Shown: piece by piece, positions 25,514 to 32,899 of the stretch | Layout: the number at the start of each line of letters is the position of its first letter | Numbering within the stretch: the stretch's first letter is position 1 | Made by a program: the position numbers and the translations under genes | Source: Collinsella ihumii | GTDB lineage: Bacteria; Actinomycetota; Coriobacteriia; Coriobacteriales; Coriobacteriaceae | Assembly: GCF_900046475.1 (NCBI RefSeq) | Contig: NZ_FCOU01000008.1 | Coordinates: forward strand, 1 to 64,000 | Reading direction: 5' to 3' | Length of the DNA: 64,000 bases | The notes under the pieces: model-generated | What the model was told of the DNA's origin: nothing | Seen by the model: the letters and a program-made list of their open reading frames with translations, nothing else | Databases searched by the model: none

Positions 25514-25864
25514 GCTGAAAACCTCCTTCGTCTTGACTCCGACATGGCAAGACGAAGGTAGCAGCAGGCGGCTCCCTTGCGAAATATCGATGGCTCTCTA
25601 TGCCAATATCTGACGTTGGCCACCAGCGGCTCCCATTCGCAATATCGCATGCTCTGAAGCGGGCGATTACTCAATGATCAACCGGGGACGGTCGTGCCCC
25701 GCATCGGCCCGGCCGAAGACCGCCAGATCACGCGGGCAGTCGGTGCCCCTCCATTCAATAGGTATGTCGCAAAGTGTCAAGTACATATGCAACCTCTTGC
25801 GTCATGTCCTCAACGATAACCGGTCAAAACTGACTCATAGCAGAACGACTTTCGTGTTTGAATC

Positions 25865-25941
25865 ATTGTATGTACGCAACCTTGAGCCGACCTTAAGACT
25901 GAAAAGGTGTTAACGAATGTGTGGCACGGCCGAAACGAATG
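25865..25941 (-). promoter_or_regulatory. RiPP promoter H (export operon): paired boxes plus -10
   Basis: On the minus strand CATTCGTT (25941-25934) and CATTCGTT (25919-25912) are perfect direct repeats with a 22-bp period. After 41 nt comes TACAAT (25870-25865). It points at the HPr-kinase-like start at 25786. Same plan as promoters A, B and C; the pair here is the best match and may show the consensus. Confidence 0.7.
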
Positions 25942-26135
25942 GGCGCCCCGAAACCCCACATGGGGCGGATTCAAAACCAGATGAGCCTCGTTCGTATCGT
26001 TTCGCCTGTACAAAGGGCCTGATGATGAACGGCGACGACTTGAATTTGAAATCTGCGCCGAACGAACGGTCAGCATCTCGAGAGACGAAGGGCATCTCGT
26101 TCGTTCACAATTGATAACGTTCGTTCCTGTAGGCA
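25942..26135. other. Intergenic region with extra AACGAACG/CGTTCGTT sites
   Basis: Additional half-site-like sequences occur at 26061-26068 (AACGAACG), 26098-26105 and 26118-26125 (both CGTTCGTT, period 20). They resemble the boxes of promoter H but are not at the 22-bp spacing. The region is visibly AT-richer than its surroundings. No coding sequence is supported. Confidence 0.45.
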
Positions 26136-26175
26136 AGAACGGGCCGCCGGTGCCCGGTGCCGGGCGAGGAAGCGG

Positions 26176-27039
26176 TTAGTCGGCGCTTCCCTCGGATGCA
26201 GCGGCCTCGCTTGCGCGCTCGATGAACGTCGCGCGCTTGAGGCGCAGCTCGCGGCGAATCTCCTCGGAACGGCGAGAGGGCAGCCTCACCGTCACGTCAC
26301 CGGTAAGCAGCACCTCATCGGCATTCCAACCTCGCACATGGGCGATGTTGGCCACGCACCCGCGCCTCAGAAGAACGAAGTCGTTTTGAGGAAGACTGCT
26401 CCCGACGGCACCGATGCCCATTCGGATGCAAAAGGACCCATCGATGCAATGAACGTATGTGCGCTGCCGGTCCGCCTCGAGCCGAACGATGTCAAACGGC
26501 CTCAGCACATGGGACCGCCCCGTCACGTCGCGCATTTCAATCGACTCGTCATCATGGTACTGCGCGGCCAGCAACGCGATATGCCAGTATGAATCCTTCG
26601 ATAGGTCTAAGGGCAGCTCCTTGCCCTTGTGCAGGAGCGCCGTCGGATTCGACGCATGCTGATGCACGAGCTCGTAACCGTCCTCGGTCTCGCGCAGCAC
26701 CGCCGTGGTGCGCTGGCGCACGCGATATGCATGCCCTTCCTTCGGATTGCTCGTTACGACAAATGTCCCGATCACCACATGCACGCCGTCTTCAGATGCG
26801 ATTTCACGAAAGTCCTCGTCGGAGATCACGACGGCCGGAAGCGTCTTTGAGATGCCCCCTTCGTACATAGCCTTCGTCTGCTCGCGATTGAGCAGGTACT
26901 GGCTCTCGAGAGACCCCACCCATGACAGGTCCCGTGCGGCCAGAAACGCATCATCCCAGTCGATCGCCCCGGTCCAGGATGCCCTGCAGAATGAACGCAC
27001 CAGCTCAACGGGCTTGCTGCTCCTATCGGATTCGCGCAT
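26176..27039 (-). CDS. NTF2/SnoaL-like sensor fused to LytTR domain (regulator 2)
   Basis: 287 aa with a GAGGTG ribosome site. The N-terminal NTF2-like domain has ARDLSWVGSLESQYLLNREQ and LVHQHASNPT; the C-terminal LytTR domain has SHVLRPFDIVRLEADRQRTYVH and FVLLRRGCVANIAHVRGWNADEVLLTGDV. It is the most divergent of the three full-length paralogs and lacks the WI/HLH forms seen in the others. It ends EGSAD, and its last 25 bases around the stop codon are identical to those of hydE. It is oriented toward the export-operon promoter and could regulate it. Confidence 0.85.
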   Translation of the reverse strand: MRESDRSSKPVELVRSFCRASWTGAIDWDDAFLAARDLSWVGSLESQYLLNREQTKAMYEGGISKTLPAVVISDEDFREIASEDGVHVVIGTFVVTSNPKEGHAYRVRQRTTAVLRETEDGYELVHQHASNPTALLHKGKELPLDLSKDSYWHIALLAAQYHDDESIEMRDVTGRSHVLRPFDIVRLEADRQRTYVHCIDGSFCIRMGIGAVGSSLPQNDFVLLRRGCVANIAHVRGWNADEVLLTGDVTVRLPSRRSEEIRRELRLKRATFIERASEAAASEGSAD

Positions 27040-27203
27040 ACACCTCGCCTCTCATGCAGGCATGCCTGCACACCGCATCGTTTTCCTATGCATACCAAAA
27101 GATGGCTCGCGCGCCTCGCGTTATGTCAGCCATTCTAGAAGAATCCTATACGCAACCGCATAAAAGCGATATGCACGACACGGGAATGAAACCGTTTGCC
27201 GCT

Positions 27204-27236
27204 CCAAGGGGGGCGCGAAGATGCGCACCCTTTGGG
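27204..27236 (-). terminator. Imperfect hairpin after regulator 3
   Basis: CCAAGGGGGGCGC pairs imperfectly with GCGCACCCTTTGG around a short loop, 20 bases beyond the stop codon. Weak support as a terminator. Confidence 0.4.
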
Positions 27237-27256
27237 CGCCTCTCACGTTTCGGGGG

Positions 27257-28138
27257 TCATGCGCTCGTCAAATCCCGATGGTCCCCATCAAAGCCCTGCA
27301 GATCCCAAGAGCTTCCCGACACCGATTTTCGAAGGTCCTCGATTCGCTCGCGAACCTCGGAGGACCGGCGAATCGGAATGGGGATCTCGATATCGCCGGT
27401 GAGAACGACTTTGGCGGCATCCCACGACAGCACGTGCAAGATGTTCACGATGCAGCCGCGACGCACCTCGAAGAAGCGATTCGCCGGAAAGCGCTTGGAC
27501 AGCGCGCCGATTCCCTGGCGGGAGCGCAGGGTCTTCGAAAGGCAGTGGATCATGGTGTACTGACGGTCCGCCTCAAGGAACACGACGTCAAAGATGCGCA
27601 GCACATGCATGGCGCCCCCGATCTCGCGTACCTCGATGCTCGCGCGGTCGCTGTGCTGGCTCGACAGCATGCGCACGTAGCGATATGCCTCGTGCGAGAA
27701 ATTCACGGGATAGTACTCCCCTTTGCGCGAGATCGACAGAGGATTCGAGATATGGAGGTGAACGACCTGAAACGTATCGCCGGGGGCGTCGCGCAGCACG
27801 GCGGTCACGCGCTGGCGCGCGCTGAAGGCGACGCCGGAATCCGGATTGCTGACGCCGTAAAACGAGCCCGACACGACCGTGACCTCGCCTTTCGTCATCA
27901 CGGTGGTATAGTCCTCGTCGATGATGGCGATATCCGACACCGAGCGCATCAGGTCTCGATACAACGCAAGCGCCTGGTCGCGGTCGAGACAGTATTGATC
28001 ATCCTGCGCCGCGATCATCACGAAATCGCTCGCCGCGACGCGCTCGATGTACGCCTCGTCGTTTTCCCAAAATCGACGAAAGAAGTCGCGTACGAACGCC
28101 TCCGCCATCTGGCGCTTGTCCACCATCTCAGAGCGCAT
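27257..28138 (-). CDS. NTF2/SnoaL-like sensor fused to LytTR domain (regulator 3)
   Basis: 293 aa from the ATG at 28138. NTF2-like part: ASDFVMIAAQDDQYCLDRDQ and VVHLHISNPL. LytTR part: MHVLRIFDVVFLEADRQYTMIH and RFFEVRRGCIVNILHVLSWDA. Long blocks are nearly identical to regulator 1 (for example SRKGEY.PV.FS.EAYRYVRML), so the two arose by a fairly recent duplication. The C-terminal tails differ. No receiver domain or membrane segment. I expect a cytosolic, ligand-responsive transcription factor; the ligand is unknown. Confidence 0.85.
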   Translation of the reverse strand: MRSEMVDKRQMAEAFVRDFFRRFWENDEAYIERVAASDFVMIAAQDDQYCLDRDQALALYRDLMRSVSDIAIIDEDYTTVMTKGEVTVVSGSFYGVSNPDSGVAFSARQRVTAVLRDAPGDTFQVVHLHISNPLSISRKGEYYPVNFSHEAYRYVRMLSSQHSDRASIEVREIGGAMHVLRIFDVVFLEADRQYTMIHCLSKTLRSRQGIGALSKRFPANRFFEVRRGCIVNILHVLSWDAAKVVLTGDIEIPIPIRRSSEVRERIEDLRKSVSGSSWDLQGFDGDHRDLTSA

Positions 28139-28468
28139 ACCTTCACACCACCTTTTATTTCGACCAGATGTACGTTGCAACGCGAGCGGCATCGAGCTGC
28201 CCGCCGGCACCGACGGCGGACTTATGCAGATGGTCCGCCCTGCGTAAAGATCGAATCTCGTCAAGGCACGTTTGATTACCTCATGTTCTTACCCACCGGC
28301 GCGCGTTCTGGTTCAGCAAAACGCCCGACAACACAAGTCGGCCCATCGCGACGCATGGACTCCAACCTGGCGCAGACCCGCGCATCGAGCCTCGGAATTG
28401 GTACGCGTGCTATGACGTGTGCCGCATGTTTGCGCCCCGGACCGCTTCCAACCATGTTGACCGTGCGT
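28139..28468. other. Intergenic region upstream of regulator 3
   Basis: 330 bases between the regulator start and the palindrome at 28469. It must hold the regulator promoter. I see no box pair plus -10 at the RiPP spacing and no supported coding sequence. Confidence 0.35.
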
Positions 28469-28501
28469 AAGGGCGCTTGGACGGCCCGTCCAAGCGCCCT
28501 T
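28469..28501. terminator. 33-bp perfect palindrome (terminator-like)
   Basis: AAGGGCGCTTGGACGG (28469-28484) is the exact complement of 28486-28501 around one central base, followed by TTGCTG. It could end the peptide C transcript or shield regulator 3 from read-through. Confidence 0.6.
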
Positions 28502-28709
28502 TGCTGTAATTTGGTATCAACAGTCTTCCGGTTTTCGGCCGTTGGCCGGAACCAGGCGTCCTTTAGCCCATGGTCGTTTTGCGTTACCGCAGGTCATACG
28601 GTATGACACATCGATGTGCCCCGTACCAAGGCGGGAGATTTGATACCAGATTTCCCCAGATGTTAAAACCATCACCGCACGAAACGGCAAAAGGGCTTTT
28701 TACGCCGTG
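28502..28709. other. Non-coding stretch after precursor C with nested inverted repeats
   Basis: GGTATCAA near 28514 and TTGATACC near 28638 are inverted copies about 120 bases apart, enclosing TTCCGG...CCGGAA at about 28527-28552. This could fold as a structured 3' UTR on the minus strand, or be a small mobile remnant. No ORF is supported. Confidence 0.3.
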
Positions 28710-28895
28710 CTATGCAGACCCTTGGTTCATCGTTCCGAACGTGCAAGAACAGTCGCTCGCGCCACCAACCAGAATCTCCGAACAGCCGTCGACGATCTGC
28801 GTATAGCAGGATCCTCCGTAACACGCCGCCGTAACGCGTTCGTCCGCGTCAATCACATAGATTTTCATGATAGGATCCGTGTATTCCCTCTTCAT
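28710..28895 (-). CDS. Putative RiPP precursor peptide C
   Basis: 61 aa, starting MKREYTDPIMKIYVIDADER then VTAAC; AAAGGAG lies 9 bases upstream, inside the maturase gene. The leader aligns gap-free to precursors A and B over 25 residues, including C25. The 36-residue core differs by having four further Cys (30, 38, 49, 51), with CYGGSC and SDCSC segments, so several crosslinks are possible. Its start overlaps the maturase by 47 bases, exactly the overlap seen for precursor B. Confidence 0.8.
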   Translation of the reverse strand: MKREYTDPIMKIYVIDADERVTAACYGGSCYTQIVDGCSEILVGGASDCSCTFGTMNQGSA

Positions 28896-29970
28896 GCTCT
28901 TCAACTCCTTTCTTGAGGCGTCCAACCTCTTGTGCCAATGTTCGAGCCGCGCTGCACATCCGATCGCACACGCACTCAGGTGAGCCAGTTTCTGCCTCCA
29001 AAACGCCCGGACACGCAGCACACAGATATCGATGATTGCAGTCCGCGCATTCGCTGGGAGACCGGATGCCGTCTAGGTACTCGAGAAGCTGCCGCCATGC
29101 AAGCGCAAACCCATCTTCAAAGGGCTTGGCTTTACATGAGGACATGAAGCTGCACATCTCCATATCCCCATTCCAGTCAATCCAAAACGAGTTGCGATAC
29201 GAACGGCACCGCGCGAACGGATGCATAGCAGGTAGCCTATCCTTACAATCGCCCCCAGTCCGATTCGTTCCAAACGAAACGTTGGATCGAAGTACCTTCG
29301 GCTTCTCAACCCGCAGGTTATCGACTGAATTCGCCGCGCCCCGCACACCGGGAACAAGTCCTGTGCCAAAAACAATCGGAACATCAAAATCTTGCGCTAT
29401 GGCGCACACGCCATCGAAATCCTGAATATTGATGGACGTCTCGGTAAACGCAAGAGAAAACCTGATGCCGGCATCCTGCAACATGCGCAAAGCGCTCATC
29501 ACTCGGTCAAATCCGTTATCGACCCCGCAAAGCAGCTCATACGTCTCGTTCGAAGCGCCGTACAGCGTGAAGCGCAGATGCGCTGGAGGACGCGTGGAGA
29601 ACAGCCTGACGATGCTCCCATCGACCAGGGACCCGTTGCTCAAAACCGACACCAGGGCACCCTGATCGACGATTCCCTCGTAAATCTCAGCGAAATCCGG
29701 ACGGGTCAACACCTCGCCGCCGGTCAGCGTGATTCCGATCGCTCCGGCGCTCAAGACCTGCCGCGCCATATCGATCCACTCGTCCGCCGTGCGCAGGCGA
29801 CCGAGCTCACGCATGCGCCCCGGATCGAGCCGAACGTAGCACATCTTGCAGACGAAGTTACACAACGGCGTCAGCTCGAACGTTCCGAACGCCGGCGTAC
29901 CGAGCTCGCGTGCCTGGCTGCGCACGTAATCCTGGAACTCGACCCATCCCTTGTCCGAGAAGTCGAACAT
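28849..29970 (-). CDS. Radical SAM/SPASM RiPP maturase (cluster C)
   Basis: 373 aa. Radical SAM motif CNFVCKMC around residues 37-44, GGEVL for AdoMet, and C-terminal auxiliary-cluster Cys residues in ARCRSYRNSFWIDWNG, MEMCSFM, CADCNHRYLCAACPG and CVCDRMC. It shares RFTLYGASNETYE and other blocks with the cluster A and B enzymes. It follows the PqqD gene by 2 bases and overlaps precursor C by 47 bases, giving the order pqqD-maturase-precursor. The mirror-image arrangement to cluster A (opposite strand) suggests an inverted duplication of the unit. Confidence 0.9.
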   Translation of the reverse strand: MFDFSDKGWVEFQDYVRSQARELGTPAFGTFELTPLCNFVCKMCYVRLDPGRMRELGRLRTADEWIDMARQVLSAGAIGITLTGGEVLTRPDFAEIYEGIVDQGALVSVLSNGSLVDGSIVRLFSTRPPAHLRFTLYGASNETYELLCGVDNGFDRVMSALRMLQDAGIRFSLAFTETSINIQDFDGVCAIAQDFDVPIVFGTGLVPGVRGAANSVDNLRVEKPKVLRSNVSFGTNRTGGDCKDRLPAMHPFARCRSYRNSFWIDWNGDMEMCSFMSSCKAKPFEDGFALAWRQLLEYLDGIRSPSECADCNHRYLCAACPGVLEAETGSPECVCDRMCSAARTLAQEVGRLKKGVEEHEEGIHGSYHENLCD

Positions 29971-29972
29971 CG

Positions 29973-30239
29973 CTAGTCCTCCAGCCAGCCCTTGTCGGCG
30001 AGCTCTGCCACAAAGCCGCGAACCCCCGCTTCGGCACGCTGCCTATCCACGTCATACTCTGCGAGCAACGCATCGACAAGCTCTTCCTCGGTGGCACCGT
30101 TCTCCAGTTTCCGCCAAATGAAGTCTCCCGTTTCTGAAAGCGCTATCACACCGGGGATGTCTTGTGTCCGCATGCCGACCGGCACAACCATGTACGAATC
30201 GCCGACCGCCCGACGAACGAATCCTTTGGCAATTTTCAT
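29973..30239 (-). CDS. PqqD-like RiPP recognition protein (cluster C)
   Basis: 88 aa, starting MKIAKGFVRRAVGDSYMVVP with a perfect GGAGGTG ribosome site 4 bases upstream. IPGVIALSETGDFIWRKLENGATEEELVDALLAEYDV matches the cluster A protein at most positions and the PqqD/RRE winged-helix family. It should bind the conserved leader of precursor C. Same length as the cluster A copy. Confidence 0.9.
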   Translation of the reverse strand: MKIAKGFVRRAVGDSYMVVPVGMRTQDIPGVIALSETGDFIWRKLENGATEEELVDALLAEYDVDRQRAEAGVRGFVAELADKGWLED

Positions 30240-30270
30240 AGGCACCTCCTTCCGAGGAGCTGGTGAATTC

Positions 30271-30348
30271 ATTGTATGGATGGTCGAAGTCGACATCGTG
30301 TCACATTATTCGACGTGACACGGATGGTGAGCAATTGCGAAACGAACG
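30271..30348 (-). promoter_or_regulatory. RiPP promoter C: paired boxes plus -10
   Basis: Minus strand: CGTTCGTT (30348-30341), CATCCGTG (30326-30319) with a 22-bp period, then 42 nt, then TACAAT (30276-30271). A separate 7-bp inverted repeat GTGTCAC...GTGACAC (about 30299-30322) overlaps the proximal box. Same layout as promoters A, B and H. Confidence 0.65.
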
Positions 30349-30407
30349 GCAGCCTGTCCCTAAAAACATAGGAACCCGTGTGGACAGCTGAGCTGCAGAT
30401 GCCCACG

Positions 30408-31862
30408 TCATCTTCCGCAAACATACTCCTCAAGTCGCAGTTCCCAGTCGGGCGCGCAGAATCCCGTCGCCTCGATCTTCGACAGGCTGAGCGTCGAATG
30501 CGTGGGACGAGGCGAATACGGCCCCGCAATGCCCGAGCGATAGCGCTCGGTATTCACGGGAACCACCCTTTCCTCATTCTTGTGCTTCAAGGCAAATACA
30601 CACCGCGCGATATCCGCCCACGATGCAACCCTGCCGGTATTGGTCATGTTGTAGATGCCATAAGGGGCGGATGTGTCCAGAAGATGCATGATTGCCCGAG
30701 CCAAATCCGATGCAAACGTCAGGCGCCCAAGCTGGTCGTCAACAACCTGCACCTCATCCAGCCCATCATCTTCGTCCGCGCAGCGATCAGAGAGAGATTC
30801 CATGGTCCTTACGAAATTATGCCCCTCACCGACCACCCATCCCGTGCGAACGATGTAATGATGCGGGCAGACCGAAACCGCAGCGTCTCCCGCGGCCTTG
30901 CTCTGCCCATACGCGCCGAGCGGCGCAGGCGGCTCACGTTCGTCATGGAGGTCTCTCACGCCATCGAACACGTAGTCGCTCGAGATGTGCACCAAGATGG
31001 CACCGCTTTCTGAGCACGCGCGGGCAAGCAGGGCAGGCCCGGTCGCATTGGCTCTCCAACAGGATGCACGGCCCTCTTCCGTCTCGGCACGGTCGACGGC
31101 CGTCCAAGCCGCGCAATTGATAACCGCGCCGTACCTACTCCAGACAATGCGGTCGTAGGCCGATGGATCAGCGATATCGAACGTATCGATATCGACGAAA
31201 TCGCAGCGCCCCGCCTCTCCCCGCAATTCGATCTCGCGTCGCAACGCACGGCCAACCTGCCCAGAGCATCCCGTAACAAGCATGCGACGAGGAGCCATGG
31301 GCGCCACCTCGCACAAAGGCGGATGATGCCGGTCCGCCGCGGACAACGAGCAACGGTCAAGCGGAATGGGCCATGGGATCTTGAGCGTCGGGTCGGCAAG
31401 ATTGACATATGTATACAGGCCCCTGCTGTCTGCAGACCAGTGGTCGTTGACCAGATACGAGTAGATCGTCTCGTCCTCGAGCGCTTGGAATGAGTTCCCG
31501 ACGCCGCGCGGGACGAACGCCGCGCGACTCGGATCGAGAACGCACGTGTACACCCGCCCAAAGCACGGGCTATCCTCCCGCAGGTCGACCCACGCGCAAA
31601 AGGCAGAACCACGTGCCAGCGAGATAAACTTGTCCCACGGCTCCGCATGGATGCCGCGCGTCACTCCCCGTCGGAAGTTGAAGCTGACATTGTTCTGCAC
31701 CGGCCTGAAGTCCGGAACACCAAGCGCCACCATCTTCTCCCGCTGCCAATTCTCCTTAAACCATCCGCGCTCATCACCATGAACGGGGAGCTCAAGAATC
31801 ATGAGCCCGGGGATGTCCGTTTGCTCAGCGCTCAGGCGCTTTTCAAATTCCCATGACGTCAT
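30408..31862 (-). CDS. Bifunctional dTDP-4-dehydrorhamnose 3,5-epimerase/reductase (RmlC-RmlD fusion)
   Basis: 484 aa from the ATG at 31862; upstream in-frame codons have no similarity. Residues 1-195 are RmlC-like (GVTRGIHAEPWDKF with the catalytic His, GDERGWFKENW). Residues 200-484 are RmlD-like with the NADPH motif GCSGQVGRAL and YGQSKAAGD (Tyr-x3-Lys). Together they perform the last two steps of dTDP-L-rhamnose synthesis. Such fusions are known in some actinobacteria. It is the last gene of the polysaccharide operon. No rmlB is present in the window, so the 4,6-dehydratase must be elsewhere. Confidence 0.9.
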   Translation of the reverse strand: MTSWEFEKRLSAEQTDIPGLMILELPVHGDERGWFKENWQREKMVALGVPDFRPVQNNVSFNFRRGVTRGIHAEPWDKFISLARGSAFCAWVDLREDSPCFGRVYTCVLDPSRAAFVPRGVGNSFQALEDETIYSYLVNDHWSADSRGLYTYVNLADPTLKIPWPIPLDRCSLSAADRHHPPLCEVAPMAPRRMLVTGCSGQVGRALRREIELRGEAGRCDFVDIDTFDIADPSAYDRIVWSRYGAVINCAAWTAVDRAETEEGRASCWRANATGPALLARACSESGAILVHISSDYVFDGVRDLHDEREPPAPLGAYGQSKAAGDAAVSVCPHHYIVRTGWVVGEGHNFVRTMESLSDRCADEDDGLDEVQVVDDQLGRLTFASDLARAIMHLLDTSAPYGIYNMTNTGRVASWADIARCVFALKHKNEERVVPVNTERYRSGIAGPYSPRPTHSTLSLSKIEATGFCAPDWELRLEEYVCGR

Positions 31863-31891
31863 CCGTGCCACCTGATCTCTATTACCGCTGT

Positions 31892-32776
31892 TCACCGAAT
31901 GATCTCCCCTGCTGCAACGCGTTCGAGATGCCTGCCGTACACGCTTTTTCCGTACGCGTGCGCCGCATTCAGCAAATCCTCGGTAGAAATCCACCCGTTT
32001 TCCCAAGCGATTTCCTCCGGAACGCTCACCGGAAGCCCTTGACTTCGCTCGACGGACCGAACGAACTCGGAAGCCTCGTGAAGGCTCTCCATCGTCCCCG
32101 TATCCAACCATGCGAATCCACGCCCGAGTGTCTCGACGGAAAGAGCCCCTGCCTTGAGATATAGTTGGTTCAGATCTGTAATCTCAAGCTCCCCGCGCGC
32201 TGAAGGCTTCACGCGACGCGCGTAGTCGCACACGCGCTCATCGTAGAAATACAAGCCGGTCACCGCATAATGGGATTTAGGCTGCTCCGGCTTCTCCTCG
32301 ATGGACACCGCCTGCCCGCGCTCGTTGAACTCCACGACGCCAAAACGCTGCGGATCGTCGACGTGGTAGCCGAAAATCGTAGCGACACCCTGCTGCGCCC
32401 GCGCCACGGCGCTGCGCAGCCTTGCCGACAGCCCGCCTCCATAAAAAATGTTGTCTCCGAGCACGAGGGCGCACGGTCCTCCACCGGCAAACTCCTCACC
32501 GATGATGAACGCTTGGGCAAGGCCGTCCGGCGAAGGCTGCTCGGCGTAGCTCAATGAAAGACCGAACCGAGCGCCGTCGCCGAGCAGCCTCTGGAAATTC
32601 GGAACGTCCCATGGCGTCGAGATAATCAGAATGTCTCGAATGCCCGCAAGCATGAGCGTTGAGAGCGGGTAGTAGATCATGGGCTTATCGTAGACGGGCA
32701 GAAGTTGCTTCGACGTCACAAGCGTGAGCGGATACAGCCTCGTACCCGTTCCGCCCGCTAGAATGATTCCCCTCAT
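31892..32776 (-). CDS. rfbA: Glucose-1-phosphate thymidylyltransferase
   Basis: 294 aa RmlA/RfbA. Makes dTDP-glucose, the first step to dTDP-rhamnose. Visible: [16 protein letters not shown] (nucleotide binding), [34 protein letters not shown] and [30 protein letters not shown] precedes the ATG. Lies 29 bases upstream of the RmlC-RmlD fusion in the same operon, supplying rhamnose for the exported polymer. Confidence 0.95.
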   Translation of the reverse strand: MRGIILAGGTGTRLYPLTLVTSKQLLPVYDKPMIYYPLSTLMLAGIRDILIISTPWDVPNFQRLLGDGARFGLSLSYAEQPSPDGLAQAFIIGEEFAGGGPCALVLGDNIFYGGGLSARLRSAVARAQQGVATIFGYHVDDPQRFGVVEFNERGQAVSIEEKPEQPKSHYAVTGLYFYDERVCDYARRVKPSARGELEITDLNQLYLKAGALSVETLGRGFAWLDTGTMESLHEASEFVRSVERSQGLPVSVPEEIAWENGWISTEDLLNAAHAYGKSVYGRHLERVAAGEIIR

Positions 32777-32899
32777 GAGACCTCCCTGCTGATGGGGTAG
32801 ACAAGAGAATCCGACGGCCTGCCATGCGCCCGTCCGCCCGCTCTGCGCGCACGACGTTTCCTGCGTCCACGTGCGCAGCCGTTTTCGAGGTAGGACCGG

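Larger units (their letters stand above)
23091..25673 (-). mobile_element. IS21-family insertion sequence (istA-istB)
   Basis: 2583 bp, ending TGAGTATTCG (left) and CGATTACTCA (right), so it has the TG...CA termini of IS21 elements. Each end carries three degenerate internal repeats of the form TATTGCxAATxGGAGCCG, at about 23113-23190 and 25570-25645, which are the multiple transposase sites typical of the family. Contains istA and istB on the minus strand with a 4-base gap. Flanked by a 5-bp ATGAT duplication. Both genes look intact. Confidence 0.93.
22371..25786 (-). pseudogene. HPr-kinase-like gene split by an IS21 element
   Basis: Removing the IS (23091-25673) and one ATGAT duplication rejoins 25679-25786 with 22371-23090 in frame: 276 codons, 275 aa, starting MYLTLCDIPIEWRGTDCPRD with an AGAGG ribosome site. 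The P-loop TAASGTGKSTQADLW is near residue 145, followed by NGDRAFIRR and GSPWSGSS, the pattern of HPr kinase/PEPCK-like proteins seen in lasso and radical SAM RiPP loci. Their role there is uncertain (peptide phosphorylation has been shown in some lasso systems). It was the first gene of the export operon, so the insertion also separates the peptidase and ABC genes from their promoter. Confidence 0.85.

Noticed and set aside
27040-27210. RiPP-type promoter for LytTR regulator 2
   Set aside because: A TAGAAT lies at 27137-27132 on the minus strand with a CATTCCCG-like sequence 43 nt upstream, but there is no second box at 22 bp.
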